Assembly: GCF_021650705.1 (NCBI RefSeq)
Contig: NZ_CP087138.1
Location: 4,178,001-4,242,000 of the forward strand
DNA: 64,000 nucleotides
Origin: Pseudomonas sp. KNUC1026
GTDB lineage: Bacteria; Pseudomonadota; Gammaproteobacteria; Pseudomonadales; Pseudomonadaceae
Direction: 5' to 3'
The notes under the pieces are model-generated. The model was not told the origin of the DNA, ran no database searches, and worked only from the letters and a program-made list of their open reading frames with translations. Each line of letters begins with the position of its first letter. Positions within the stretch are counted from its first letter, which is position 1. Below, piece by piece: positions 25,661 to 35,906 of the stretch. Position numbers and translations under genes: made by a program.

Positions 25661-28600
25661 TTACTGCGGGTTGGCTCGCGTGCTCGAGAGCAGGCTCTTG
25701 AGGCTGGCAGCCTTGGGCTTGACCAGCCAGAAGCGGCGCAGGTAATCGTCGAGGTTTTCCCAGACGTTATGCCCCCATTCGCTACCTGTCTCTTTCACGT
25801 ATTCGGCCAGCACGCCTTCCAGATGGCTACGGTAAGCCTCCATCGCCTCGCCGCTGATCCGCTGGATCTCCACCAGTTCATGGTTCACACGGTCCACGAA
25901 GCTGTTGTCCAGGTCCAGCACGTAGGCAAAGCCACCGGTCATCCCGGAGCCGAAGTTGTAGCCGGTCTTGCCCAACACGCACACGAAGCCACCGGTCATG
26001 TATTCGCAGCAATGATCGCCTGTGCCTTCCACCACGGTGTGAACACCGGAGTTGCGCACGGCGAAGCGCTCACCGGCGGTTCCCGCGGCGAACAGCTTGC
26101 CGCCGGTTGCACCGTACAGGCAGGTGTTGCCGATGATCGCCGACTCCTGGGTCTTGAACGGGCTGCCCTTGGGCGGCACGATCACCAGCTTGCCGGCAGC
26201 CATGCCTTTGCCGACGTAGTCGTTGGCATCGCCTTCCAGGTACATGTTCAGGCCTGCCGCGTTCCATACGCCGAAGCTCTGCCCGGCCGTGCCCTTGAAG
26301 CGGAAGGTGATCGGCGCATCAGCCATGCCCATGTTGCCGTAGCGGCGGGCGATCTCGCCTGAAATGCGCGCACCGATGGAGCGGTCGCAGTTGCAAAGGT
26401 CGAGTTCGAACTCGCCGCCCTTGCGGCCTTCGATGGCCGAGAGGGCCATGTCGACCATTTTCTCGGCAGTCTCGCCCTTGTCGAATGGTGGGTTGCGGTC
26501 CACCTGGCAGAACTGCGGCTTGTCTTCCGGGATGTGGTCGCTGCCCAGCAACGGGGTCAGGTCCAGATGCTGCTGCTTGGCGGTCTGGCCGCTGATGACT
26601 TCCAGCAGGTCAGTCCGCCCGATCAGCTCGCCCAGGCTGCGCACGCCGAGGCGCGCCAGCCATTCGCGGGTCTCTTCGGCCACGTAGGTGAAGAAGTTGA
26701 TCACCATGTCGACGGTGCCGATGTAGTGATCCTTGCGCAGCTTCTCGTTCTGGGTGGCAACGCCGGTGGCGCAGTTGTTCAGGTGGCAGATGCGCAGGTA
26801 TTTGCAGCCCAGGGCGATCATCGGCGCAGTGCCGAAGCCGAAACTCTCGGCGCCCAGGATAGCGGCCTTGATCACGTCCAGGCCGGTTTTCAGGCCGCCA
26901 TCGGTCTGCACCCGCACCTTGCCGCGCAGGTCGTTGCCGCGCAGGGTCTGGTGGGTTTCGGCAAGGCCCAGCTCCCAAGGGGAGCCAGCGTACTTGATCG
27001 AGGTCAGCGGTGAGGCACCGGTGCCGCCGTCGTAGCCGGAGATGGTGATCAGGTCGGCATAGGCCTTGGCCACACCGGCTGCGATGGTGCCCACGCCCGC
27101 TTCGGATACCAGCTTGACCGACACCAGCGCCGCCGGGTTGACCTGCTTGAGGTCATAGATCAACTGGGCCAGGTCCTCGATGGAGTAGATGTCGTGGTGC
27201 GGCGGTGGCGAGATCAGCGTCACCCCAGGCACCGCATAGCGCAGCTTGGCGATCAGGCCATTGACCTTGCCGCCAGGCAACTGGCCGCCTTCGCCGGGCT
27301 TGGCGCCCTGAGCCACTTTGATCTGCAGCACTTCGGCGTTGACCAGGTACTCGGGGGTAACACCGAAACGGCCGGTGGCCACCTGTTTGATCTTCGAGCT
27401 GCGGATGGTGCCGTAGCGCGAAGGGTCTTCGCCGCCCTCACCGGAGTTGGAACGCGCACCCAAGCGGTTCATCGCTTCGGCAAGCGCTTCGTGCGCTTCA
27501 GGCGACAGTGCGCCCAGCGAGATACCGGCAGAGTCGAAGCGCTGCAGGATTGCGTCCAGCGGCTCGACCTCATCCAACGCCAACGGCTGCGCGGCTTCCT
27601 TGACCTTGAGCAGGTCACGGATCATTGACACCGGGCGCTGGTCGACCAGCGCCGAGTATTCCTTGAATTTCTCGTAGCTGCCCTTCTGGACGGCGGCTTG
27701 CAGCGTGTTGACCACGTCAGGGTTGTAGGCGTGATATTCGCCACCGTGCACGAACTTGAGCAGCCCACCTTGCTGAATCGGCTTGCGCGCGATCCAGGCT
27801 TCGTTTGCCAGAGCTTTTTGTTCGGCTTCCAGATCAACGAAGCGCGCACCCTTGATGCGGCTGGCCACACCCCGGAAGCACAGGTCGGTCACTTCATCAG
27901 CAAGGCCGATGGCCTCGAACAACTGAGCACCGCGGTAGGAGGCGATGGTGGAGATGCCCATTTTCGAGAGGATCTTCAACAGCCCCTTGGTGATGCCCTT
28001 GCGGTAGTTCTTGAAAACTTCGTACAGGTCGCCCAGCACCTCACCGGTGCGGATCAGGTCGCCCAGCACTTCGTAGGCCAGGAACGGGTACACCGCCGAG
28101 GCGCCGAAGCCAAGCAGCACCGCGAAGTGATGCGGGTCACGCGCGGTCGCAGTTTCGACCAGGATGTTGCTGTCGCAACGCAGCCCCTGTTCGGTCAGGC
28201 GGTGGTGAACGGCACCAGTGGCCATTGCCGCGTGCACTGGCAGCTTGCCAGGCGCGATATGGCGGTCGCTGAGCACGATCTGAGTGCAGCCCGAACGCAC
28301 GGCTTCTTCGGCCTGATCGGCGATGTTGCGCACGGCAGCCTCGAGGCCGGTGGCTTCGTCGTAGTTCAGGTCGATGACGTAACGCTGGAAGCCTTCGCGC
28401 TCCATGGTCATCAGAGTGCGCCACTTGGCGGGCGAGATGATCGGCGAGCTGAGGATTACCCGCGAGGCATGATCGGGCGACTCCTGGAAAATGTTGCGCT
28501 CAGCGCCCAGGCAGATTTCCAGCGACATCACGATCGCTTCACGCAGCGGGTCGATCGGCGGGTTGGTGACCTGCGCGAACTGCTGGCGGAAGTAGTCGAA

Positions 28601-30109
28601 CGGAGTGCGTACGCGCTGCGACAGCACTGCCATCGGAGTGTCGTCGCCCATCGAGCCGACCGCTTCGTAGCCCTGCTCGCCCAGCGGGCGCAGCACCTGG
28701 TCACGCTCCTCGAAGGTGACCTGGTACATCTTCATGTACTGCTTGAGCTGTTCAGGCGAATAGAACGCCGAACCATGGTCATGATCTTCGAGGGTGGCCT
28801 GGATGCGCTGCGCGCTCTTGCGCAGCCACTGCTTGTAGGGGTGGCGCGACTTCAGGCGGTTGTCGATGTCATCGGTTTGCAGCACCTGGCCGGTTTCTGT
28901 GTCTACCGCCAGGATCTGGCCTGGGCCTACGCGGCCCTTGGCGATCACGTCTTCGGGCTTGTACCCCCACACGCCGATCTCCGACGCCAGGGTGATATAG
29001 CCGTTCTTGGTGGTCACCCAACGCGCCGGGCGCAAGCCATTACGGTCGAGCAGGCACACCGCGTGGCGGCCCTCGGTCATCACCACACCGGCCGGGCCGT
29101 CCCACGGCTCCATGTGCATGGAGTTGAATTCGTAGAATGCGCGCAGATCCGAGTCCATCGTCTCGACGTTCTGCCAGGCCGGCGGAATGATCATGCGCAC
29201 GGCACGGAACAGGTCGATGCCACCGGTGACCATCAGTTCGAGCATGTTGTCCATGCTCGAGGAGTCGGAGCCTACGCGGTTGACCAGCGGGCCCAGCTCG
29301 TCGAGGTCGGGAATCAGGTCGTTGGCGAACTTGGTGCGGCGCGCCACAGCCCAGTTGCGGTTACCGGTGATGGTGTTGATCTCGCCGTTGTGCGCCAGGA
29401 AGCGGAACGGTTGGGCCAGGGGCCACTTGGGCATGGTGTTGGTGGAAAAGCGCTGGTGGAACACGCAGATCGCGGTTTGCAGGCGCTCGTCGCTCAGGTC
29501 CGGGAAGAAGGCGGCGAGGTCCGCCGGCATCATCAGGCCTTTGTAGATGATGGTTTTGTGCGAGAAGGAGCAGATGTAGTGCTCGGTGTCTTCTGCGTTG
29601 GCGACCGATGAGCGGCGGCGAGCGCTGAACAGTTTGATGGCGAATTGCTGGTCGGTGAGGCCTTCACCGCCGATGAACACTTGTTCGATCTGAGGCAGGC
29701 GCTCAAGCGCCAGCTGGCCCAGCACGGAGGTGTCGATCGGTACCTGGCGCCAGCCGATCAGCTCAAGGCCGGCAGCGAGGATTTCGCGGTTCATGTTCTC
29801 GCGGGCAGCCTCGGCGCGGGCGCTGTCCTGGTTCAGGAACACCATGCCCACGGCGTATTGGCGGGGCAGCTCGCGGGCAAAGGCGTCTTTGGCCACCGCA
29901 CGCAGGAACAGGTCCGGCTTTTGAATGAGCAAGCCGCAGCCGTCGCCCGTCTTGCCGTCGGCATTGATCCCACCACGGTGGGTCATGCACGTGAGGGCGG
30001 CGATAGCCGTATTCAGCAGATCATGGCTCGGGACGCCCTGCATATGGGCGATCAGGCCAAATCCGCAGTTATCCTTGAATTCATCGGGACGGTACAGACC
30101 TGTTTTCAT
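25661..30109 (-). CDS. gltB: Glutamate synthase (NADPH) large subunit
   Basis: A 1482-residue enzyme that makes two glutamates from glutamine and 2-oxoglutarate. A short propeptide of 14 residues precedes Cys15 of CGFGLIAH, the N-terminal nucleophile of the class II glutaminase domain (to about 430). The FMN-binding synthase domain follows with GEGGEDPSRYGTIRSSKIKQ (about 900). CKYLRICHLNNC (about 1100) supplies the 3Fe-4S cysteines. The C-terminal GXGXG beta-helix ends the protein. I chose the ATG at 30109. A GTG two codons earlier (30115) is also possible. Confidence 0.97.
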   Translation of the reverse strand: MKTGLYRPDEFKDNCGFGLIAHMQGVPSHDLLNTAIAALTCMTHRGGINADGKTGDGCGLLIQKPDLFLRAVAKDAFARELPRQYAVGMVFLNQDSARAEAARENMNREILAAGLELIGWRQVPIDTSVLGQLALERLPQIEQVFIGGEGLTDQQFAIKLFSARRRSSVANAEDTEHYICSFSHKTIIYKGLMMPADLAAFFPDLSDERLQTAICVFHQRFSTNTMPKWPLAQPFRFLAHNGEINTITGNRNWAVARRTKFANDLIPDLDELGPLVNRVGSDSSSMDNMLELMVTGGIDLFRAVRMIIPPAWQNVETMDSDLRAFYEFNSMHMEPWDGPAGVVMTEGRHAVCLLDRNGLRPARWVTTKNGYITLASEIGVWGYKPEDVIAKGRVGPGQILAVDTETGQVLQTDDIDNRLKSRHPYKQWLRKSAQRIQATLEDHDHGSAFYSPEQLKQYMKMYQVTFEERDQVLRPLGEQGYEAVGSMGDDTPMAVLSQRVRTPFDYFRQQFAQVTNPPIDPLREAIVMSLEICLGAERNIFQESPDHASRVILSSPIISPAKWRTLMTMEREGFQRYVIDLNYDEATGLEAAVRNIADQAEEAVRSGCTQIVLSDRHIAPGKLPVHAAMATGAVHHRLTEQGLRCDSNILVETATARDPHHFAVLLGFGASAVYPFLAYEVLGDLIRTGEVLGDLYEVFKNYRKGITKGLLKILSKMGISTIASYRGAQLFEAIGLADEVTDLCFRGVASRIKGARFVDLEAEQKALANEAWIARKPIQQGGLLKFVHGGEYHAYNPDVVNTLQAAVQKGSYEKFKEYSALVDQRPVSMIRDLLKVKEAAQPLALDEVEPLDAILQRFDSAGISLGALSPEAHEALAEAMNRLGARSNSGEGGEDPSRYGTIRSSKIKQVATGRFGVTPEYLVNAEVLQIKVAQGAKPGEGGQLPGGKVNGLIAKLRYAVPGVTLISPPPHHDIYSIEDLAQLIYDLKQVNPAALVSVKLVSEAGVGTIAAGVAKAYADLITISGYDGGTGASPLTSIKYAGSPWELGLAETHQTLRGNDLRGKVRVQTDGGLKTGLDVIKAAILGAESFGFGTAPMIALGCKYLRICHLNNCATGVATQNEKLRKDHYIGTVDMVINFFTYVAEETREWLARLGVRSLGELIGRTDLLEVISGQTAKQQHLDLTPLLGSDHIPEDKPQFCQVDRNPPFDKGETAEKMVDMALSAIEGRKGGEFELDLCNCDRSIGARISGEIARRYGNMGMADAPITFRFKGTAGQSFGVWNAAGLNMYLEGDANDYVGKGMAAGKLVIVPPKGSPFKTQESAIIGNTCLYGATGGKLFAAGTAGERFAVRNSGVHTVVEGTGDHCCEYMTGGFVCVLGKTGYNFGSGMTGGFAYVLDLDNSFVDRVNHELVEIQRISGEAMEAYRSHLEGVLAEYVKETGSEWGHNVWENLDDYLRRFWLVKPKAASLKSLLSSTRANPQ

Positions 30110-30456
30110 AGACACTATCTCACCAGGCTCGCCTGTTATTCAGGCGAATTCTTTACGATTCAACCACTTACCATCCACGCTGAACGTACGCCAGCTTTGC
30201 GGGGCAAAAGGGCAGCCATTGTACACAGCAGGATTAAGCCTCACAAATTTTGCGACGAAATGCTGCAAATACGTGTCGCCAATCTGAATGTTTTTTGCAG
30301 AACTTTCGCGTATGCGACTCGGGCGAGTCTGCTGAAAAAACGTGCGAGGTGCAATGGGAGGGCGGCACGAGTGCGCCGCCTTGGGCAGAAAAGCCCGCCG
30401 AGCGAGGCGCGGCGGGCTTTGCAAAGAGAGCGAGAGGCGCGCCTGGGCGCCTCCTG
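30110..30456. other. Gene-free interval upstream of gltB (347 bp)
   Basis: No coding frame with recognisable content. It contains the gltB leader and promoter region, including a perfect 7-bp inverted repeat TCGCCTG/CAGGCGA with a 5-base loop at 30129-30147, 20 bp before the gltB start. The half nearest the SPOR gene holds a GC hairpin (30361-30380) and a terminator (30390-30420). The middle (about 30200-30340) is AT-richer than its surroundings and is the likely promoter zone. Confidence 0.6.
30390..30420 (-). terminator. Terminator downstream of the AAA/SPOR gene
   Basis: An 11-bp perfect stem AAAGCCCGCCG/CGGCGGGCTTT with a 9-base loop, 36 bp past the stop of the SPOR gene. On the minus strand the stem ends in TTTTCTG. 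It closes the pilMNOPQ-aroKB operon. Confidence 0.75.
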
Positions 30457-32061
30457 TCAGTGGGAGGCGCTCAGCTCTTGCTGGACGCTTGCCACGGTGC
30501 GAGGCCAAGGTTTACCAGCCTGAACCTTCTCTGGCAAGTTCTTGATGGCCGCCTGTGCCGCGTCGCGGCTGGGGAAGCTGCCGTAGGTGATGACATACAG
30601 CGGTTTGCCCTGAAGGGTTTTCTTGAAGTAGCGGTACTGGCCGCCCTGCTCACGCACGTAAGCTTGCGCGGCGCTTTCGTTGCTGGTGCCAAGGATCTGC
30701 ACCACATAGCTGCCAGGCGACTGGCTGGTGTACCAGCTGCTGCCGGCAGCGGCTGGCTTGGCCTCTGCGGCTTTCTCAACCGGCTTCTCAGCTGCCTTGG
30801 GCGCAGGCTTGGCCGTGGCCAGTTGCTGCTGAGCAGCAGGCTTGGCGGGCTGGGGCTTGTTGGCAGCAGGCTCGATCGGGCGCTGCGAAGGCACGGCGGC
30901 AGGCTGCGCGGGCACTGTATTCTGGGCGTTGGCGACCGAATTGGCCGGCGGCGCGCTGGTGGTCACGGTAGGGGGCGGAGTAGAACCGTTGGGCACGGGC
31001 ACACCACCTTCATCGCTGTCACCACCGGCAGCCGAGGCCAGCGGCTCACGCATGACCGGCTGCTGGCCATTCATCGGCAGCGGGCGGCTGTTACCCGAGA
31101 ACTCAACGGACGGGTTGCCATCCTGGTTAGGCTGGGCGTTGCCCGGCTGGCCCTGCCCCAGCGGCAACTGAGCCTGCACCGGTGCGTTGCTCGGCGCCTT
31201 GCTGCGGCCCGACATGATCCCTGCGGCGCCCGCAATCACTACTACGGCAGCGGCCACGCCAATCACATACTTCTTAGGCATCTTGAATTTGAACCCCATC
31301 GTTGGACGCTTCACCGCAGAGCGGCTGGCGATCATGGCCTCGATCATCGAGTCGCGGGCTACCTGGTTGATCGCCCCAGGCCAGCCACCGGACGCCTCGT
31401 GAATCTCGGCGATCTGGTCATTGGTGAACACCCCTATACCCTGCCCTGCTCCTTCCACGCGCTGGGCGAGGTACTCACGGGTCTCTTCCTCGGTATACGG
31501 CTGCAGTTCGATGATGTGATAGCGGTCTTCACCCACACTGGCCTGGCCAAGTGCGGCGATCAACGACGGCTCACCGAACAGGAACACGTGCGGGCGCCCT
31601 TCCGGCGTTCCCTGAGCCAGCGCCAGCAGCGCTTCGATCGCCGAATCGTCGAGTTGTTCCGCGTCATCGACCAGCAGGTAGACTTCCTGACCGGTCAGCC
31701 CGAGCTGCACCACCTGTGCCAGCGCATCGCCAACTTCAGGCTGAGCCACGCCCAAGGCCTGGGAAACCTGCCCCAGCACGCTGGCTGCATCCCCCGCGCC
31801 GCGGGCGGAAACCACGACGCTCTGAACCGACTGCTTGTTGGTGCTTGCCACCAGCGCCTGGCGCAACAGGGTTTTGCCACTGCCTTGCGGGCCAGTGACG
31901 ACGAGCATCATCTGGCTGTAGCGCGCCAGGTGGTGCAGCTGCCCAAGCACCGGCTTGCGCTGGGCGGGGAAGAATTTGAAACCCGGGACACGAGGTGCAA
32001 ACGGGTCATGATCAAGCTGGTAATGGCCGAGAAAAGCCTCGTCGGCATGAAGACTGGACAT
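30457..32061 (-). CDS. AAA ATPase with C-terminal SPOR domain (DamX-like)
   Basis: A 534-residue membrane protein. The N-terminal AAA domain (about 1-265) is of the ExeA-like type with Walker A GPQGSGKTLL (about residue 50) and Walker B LLVDDAEQLDD (about 133). One membrane segment (about 285-305) leads to a long Pro/Ala/Gln-rich periplasmic linker. The C-terminal SPOR domain (about 455-530, with SYVVQILGTSNESAAQAYV) binds denuded septal peptidoglycan. DamX of E. coli has this position after aroB and acts in division. The ATP-binding role is not established. I start at the ATG at 32061 with GAGGGTT upstream, 7 bp after aroB. Confidence 0.88.
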   Translation of the reverse strand: MSSLHADEAFLGHYQLDHDPFAPRVPGFKFFPAQRKPVLGQLHHLARYSQMMLVVTGPQGSGKTLLRQALVASTNKQSVQSVVVSARGAGDAASVLGQVSQALGVAQPEVGDALAQVVQLGLTGQEVYLLVDDAEQLDDSAIEALLALAQGTPEGRPHVFLFGEPSLIAALGQASVGEDRYHIIELQPYTEEETREYLAQRVEGAGQGIGVFTNDQIAEIHEASGGWPGAINQVARDSMIEAMIASRSAVKRPTMGFKFKMPKKYVIGVAAAVVVIAGAAGIMSGRSKAPSNAPVQAQLPLGQGQPGNAQPNQDGNPSVEFSGNSRPLPMNGQQPVMREPLASAAGGDSDEGGVPVPNGSTPPPTVTTSAPPANSVANAQNTVPAQPAAVPSQRPIEPAANKPQPAKPAAQQQLATAKPAPKAAEKPVEKAAEAKPAAAGSSWYTSQSPGSYVVQILGTSNESAAQAYVREQGGQYRYFKKTLQGKPLYVITYGSFPSRDAAQAAIKNLPEKVQAGKPWPRTVASVQQELSASH

Positions 32062-32068
32062 TGAACCC

Positions 32069-33175
32069 TCATTCACCTTGCAACTGGGCGGCGATGGCTG
32101 CGTAGTCGGCAGCCAGCGTGGCCTGAAGTACATCTTGTGGGTATTGATCGGTCACTGTCGCCTGGCCCATGGCCTGCAACAGCACCAGGCGCATACGCCC
32201 GTCGAGCACTTTCTTGTCGACGGCCATGTGCCGCAGGAAATCTTCGGGCGACATCTCGGCAGGCGGCACCACCGGAACACCGGCGCGCATCAATAGGCGG
32301 ATGCCACGATCACGCTCGGCCTCGCCAATCCAGCCCAGGCGCATGGACATTTCCAGCGCCATGGCAGTGCCGGCGCCGACGGCTTCGCCGTGCAGCCATA
32401 CGCCATAGCCCATGTGCGTCTCGATGGCGTGGCCGAAGGTGTGCCCCAGGTTGAGCGTGGCGCGCACGCCGGTTTCGCGCTCATCGGCATTGACCACATC
32501 AGCCTTGGCCTGGCATGAACGGCGAATGGCTTCGGTCAGCGCCGCAGGGTCGAGCGCCATCAGAGCCTCGACATTGCTCTCCAGCCAACCGAGAAAGGGC
32601 TCGTCGCAAATCAGCCCATACTTGATCACTTCGGCCATGCCGGCCGACAGCTCGCGGGCCGGTAGCGTGCGGAGGGTGGCGGTGTCGATGACCACAGCGT
32701 TGGGCTGGTAGAACGCGCCGATCATGTTCTTGCCCAGCGGGTGGTTGATGCCCGTCTTGCCACCAACGGAGGAGTCGACCTGGGACAGCAGGGTGGTCGG
32801 CACCTGAATGAACTCTACGCCGCGCTGATAGCAGGCGGCAGCGAAGCCCGCCATATCGCCGACTACCCCGCCACCCAGGGCGATGACAGTGGTGCGCCGA
32901 TCATGGCGGGCGGTAAGCAGCCCGTCGAAGATCAGTTGCAGGGTTTCCCAGTTCTTGTGGGCTTCACCGTCCGGGAGCACCACGGAAATCACCGAGCGCC
33001 CCTCCAGTGCGGTGCTTAGCTGCTCAAGATACAAGGGCGCTACCGTTTCGTTGGTGACGATGGCCACCTGCTTCCCGGCCAGGTGCGGCACGAACCATTC
33101 GGGATTGGCCAACAGTTGCTCGCCGATGTAGATCGGGTAGCTACGCTCGCCAAGGTCAACCTTCAGTGTCTGCAT
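32069..33175 (-). CDS. aroB: 3-dehydroquinate synthase
   Basis: A 368-residue NAD- and metal-dependent enzyme that closes the ring in the second step of the shikimate pathway. Motifs include DGEAHKNWETL (about residue 70), ALGGGVVGDMAGFAAA (about 100), QVPTTLLSQVDSSVGGKTGIN (split across about 125-145), and the metal-binding LNLGHTFGHAIE (about 244). The length is normal. It lies downstream of aroK, which makes shikimate 3-phosphate three steps later. Confidence 0.97.
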   Translation of the reverse strand: MQTLKVDLGERSYPIYIGEQLLANPEWFVPHLAGKQVAIVTNETVAPLYLEQLSTALEGRSVISVVLPDGEAHKNWETLQLIFDGLLTARHDRRTTVIALGGGVVGDMAGFAAACYQRGVEFIQVPTTLLSQVDSSVGGKTGINHPLGKNMIGAFYQPNAVVIDTATLRTLPARELSAGMAEVIKYGLICDEPFLGWLESNVEALMALDPAALTEAIRRSCQAKADVVNADERETGVRATLNLGHTFGHAIETHMGYGVWLHGEAVGAGTAMALEMSMRLGWIGEAERDRGIRLLMRAGVPVVPPAEMSPEDFLRHMAVDKKVLDGRMRLVLLQAMGQATVTDQYPQDVLQATLAADYAAIAAQLQGE

Positions 33176-33229
33176 TCAGTCCGCCAGATCGGGGCTGCGC
33201 CCCTGTGCATGTTCCGTTGCCTGCAACGC

Positions 33230-33747
33230 TCAACGCGGAGGCAGTTGCTTGAGCCGTTCGAGAATGTCCAGCACCACCATGCGCGGTGGGCGCTCGTCGG
33301 TTTCAACGATGATGTCTGCGATTTCCCGGTAAAGCGGGTCTCGCACCTCAAGCAGCGCACGTAGAGTACCCGCTGGATCGGCAGTGCGCAGCAATGGCCT
33401 ATTGCGATCACGCGCTGTGCGGCCTACTTGCTGCTCGACCGAGGCGTGCAGGTAAACCACCCGCCCCCGGCGTGCAAGGCCTGGCGGTTCTCGTCGCGCA
33501 TAACCGCACCGCCACCGGTGGCGAGCACGACACCGTCATAGGTGCACAGCTCGGACAGCATTGCAGTTTCGCGCGCGCGGAAACCCGCCTCGCCCTCTTG
33601 GTCGAAGATCCATGGAATGTCGGCGCCTGTACGCGCTTCGATTTCCTTGTCGGAATCGCGAAACGGCAACCGCAGTTCTTTGGCAAGCAAACGGCCGATG
33701 GTGCTCTTGCCAGCCCCCATCGGCCCAACGAGGATCAAATTTCGCAC
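33230..33747 (-). CDS. aroK: Shikimate kinase, reading frame broken once
   Basis: Phosphorylates shikimate. The N-terminal part (from 33747) has the P-loop GPMGAGKSTIG (about residue 8), the shikimate-binding DSDKEIE and GEAGFRARE, and ATGGGAV (about 77). The frame is lost after QALHAGG. The C-terminal part resumes in the next frame as VVYLHASVEQQ, then RPLL and PLYREIAD. One base is missing from the C run at 33464-33468 (plus strand). Restoring it gives about 172 residues, the family length. In the pil-aroK-aroB operon, 4 bp after pilQ. Confidence 0.92.
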
Positions 33748-33751
33748 AGAA

Positions 33752-35872
33752 TCAACGACTCACCGCAATCGCCTGGTTGTTCATGATACGCGGAGTCAGG
33801 AATACCAGCAGCTCGGATTTGGTCTCCGAAACGACGTCCCGACGGAAAAGGCGACCAACATACGGCACATCGCCAAGAAATGGCACCTTGTCGACGGTCT
33901 TATTCTGCGAATTGGAGAACACGCCACCGATCACGATGGTTTCGCCATCGTTGATCAGCACCTTGGAGTTCACCTCGTTCTTGTTGATCGGCGGCACGCC
34001 GAGCACTTCGTTGAGGTAGTCAGGCTCATCCTTGGTGACCTTCACTTCCATGATGATGCGATTGTCGGGCGTGATCTGCGGGGTTACCTCAAGTGACAGG
34101 GAAGCTTCCTTGAACGACACGGTGGTTGCGCCGCTGGAGCTGGCTTCCTGATAAGGCACCTCAGTGCCTTTGAGGATCTTGGCGGTTTCCTTGTCGGAGG
34201 TGATCACCTTGGGCTGCGAAACCACTTCGCCGTTACCGGTTTTCTCCATGGCGGAGAGCTCCAGGTCGATCAGAGTGTTGTTGGTCACGAATCCGATACC
34301 AATGCCGCTGGTGGCGCCGGCGGCGCCCAGGTCGACGAAAGGCACGTTGCTACCAGCGGCAGTGCCGGTCTTGCCATCGATATCGCCCAGCGCGTTCAAG
34401 CCTCCGACCGACGTGTTGCCATGGCCTCTGGATGTACCACCCCAACGTACGCCCAATTGCTTGTCGTAATCGACCGTGGCCTCGACGATGCGGGCCTCGA
34501 TCATGACCTGGCGCACCGGGATGTCGAGCTGAGCGACGATGCGGCGAAGCTCGTCCAGGCTTTCCTGGGTCTGATAGGCAATGATGCTGTTGGTACGGTC
34601 GTCGACGGTGATCGAGCCACGATTGTCGCTGCCACTGTCGGCATTGCTACCGGCCTGGCCGTTACGCCCACTGGTGCCTGTGACCGACTGGAACAGCTTG
34701 GCAATGTCGGAAGCCTTGGCGTAGTTCACCTGGATCAGGTCGCGGCGCAGCGGCGCCAATTGCTGGATCTGCCGTTGCGACTCCAGTTCCTGGCGTTCAC
34801 GCGCAGCGATCTCGTCAGCCGGCGCAACCAACAGCACATTGCCGACCTTGCGCTTGTCCAGGCCCTTGGTCTTGAGCACCAGGTCCAATGCCTGGTCCCA
34901 TGGCACGTTCTGCAAGCGCAGTGTGATGTTGCCCTGCACCGTGTCGCTGGCGACCAGGTTCAGGTTGGTGAAGTCTGCGATCAGTTGCAGCACCGAGCGC
35001 ACATCGATGTCCTGGAAATTAAGCGACAGCTTGTCGCCGGTGTAGATGTTCTTGTCCGCGTTGCGCTTGGCCAGGTCTTCGTTGGTCAACGGGCGCACGC
35101 TGATGGTCAGCCGGTTGTCGGTCTGATAGGCCGAGTAATCGTAAGTGCCGGCAGGTTCGATGCTGATAGCGGCGGAGTCGCCGGCCATGCTGGAGCTGAC
35201 GTACTGCACCGGCGTGGCAAAGTCTTTCACGTCCAGGCGTACGCGTAACGGGTCGGGCAATTGCGTTTTGGCGAAGGTCAGCATGATCTTGCCGCCGACC
35301 TCCTTGATATCCGGGGCCACACCTTGCTCGCTGAGGTCGATCACTACATTGCCTTCACCCAGCTCACCGCGCTGGAAGTCGATGTTGCGGATGGCCTTGC
35401 CCACTGGCGCCTGCGCTGCGGCGGCAGCTCGGGCGCTGGCGACCGGCGGCGGCACATTGGCAGGGGAGCGATTGGCCGCTTGCAGGGCGCTTGCACCCTC
35501 ACCGATCAGTACGTAGACATTGTTGCCTTCAGCACGGGTGCTGTAGGGCACCAGAGTATTGAGGCTGACGATGAGCCGCGTACGGTTTTGCGCCTCTACC
35601 ACTACCAGGCTGCGTGCGTTGCCCGAACCCAGGTCGCGGCCACTGCTGGCCAGGCGATTGGTAACGCCGGGCAGGTCCAACGCGATGCGTGCGGGCTGGT
35701 CGGTGGTATAGCCGCGCGGGGCGGGCACCGGGCTGTCGAACGAGAGCTTGAGCTCCATGCGATTGCCGGGCAGATTCGCAACATCGATAGCCTTGAGGCT
35801 GGCAGCCAGCAGCGCCGGCGACAGCAATGCCATCCCTAGCGAAACGCCCAGCGCGCTAATAATTCTCTTCAT
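33752..35872 (-). CDS. pilQ: Type IV pilus secretin PilQ
   Basis: A 706-residue outer-membrane secretin through which the pilus exits. A signal peptide (about residues 1-23) is followed by two AMIN peptidoglycan-binding domains (about 25-250), the STN/N0 domain (LSLNFQDIDVRSVLQLIAD, about 300), Secretin_N (about 390-470), and the secretin barrel with VPYQEASSSGATTVSFKEA (about 590) and the C-terminal VPFLGDVPYVGRLF. Last of pilMNOPQ. The length is typical. Confidence 0.96.
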   Translation of the reverse strand: MKRIISALGVSLGMALLSPALLAASLKAIDVANLPGNRMELKLSFDSPVPAPRGYTTDQPARIALDLPGVTNRLASSGRDLGSGNARSLVVVEAQNRTRLIVSLNTLVPYSTRAEGNNVYVLIGEGASALQAANRSPANVPPPVASARAAAAAQAPVGKAIRNIDFQRGELGEGNVVIDLSEQGVAPDIKEVGGKIMLTFAKTQLPDPLRVRLDVKDFATPVQYVSSSMAGDSAAISIEPAGTYDYSAYQTDNRLTISVRPLTNEDLAKRNADKNIYTGDKLSLNFQDIDVRSVLQLIADFTNLNLVASDTVQGNITLRLQNVPWDQALDLVLKTKGLDKRKVGNVLLVAPADEIAARERQELESQRQIQQLAPLRRDLIQVNYAKASDIAKLFQSVTGTSGRNGQAGSNADSGSDNRGSITVDDRTNSIIAYQTQESLDELRRIVAQLDIPVRQVMIEARIVEATVDYDKQLGVRWGGTSRGHGNTSVGGLNALGDIDGKTGTAAGSNVPFVDLGAAGATSGIGIGFVTNNTLIDLELSAMEKTGNGEVVSQPKVITSDKETAKILKGTEVPYQEASSSGATTVSFKEASLSLEVTPQITPDNRIIMEVKVTKDEPDYLNEVLGVPPINKNEVNSKVLINDGETIVIGGVFSNSQNKTVDKVPFLGDVPYVGRLFRRDVVSETKSELLVFLTPRIMNNQAIAVSR

Positions 35873-35906
35873 TACCGAATTCCACTGTGCATGCTAGACC
35901 ACACCA

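Noticed and set aside
27698..29611. 637-codon open frame antisense to gltB
   Set aside because: Antisense shadow of a clear glutamate synthase gene. No family resemblance.
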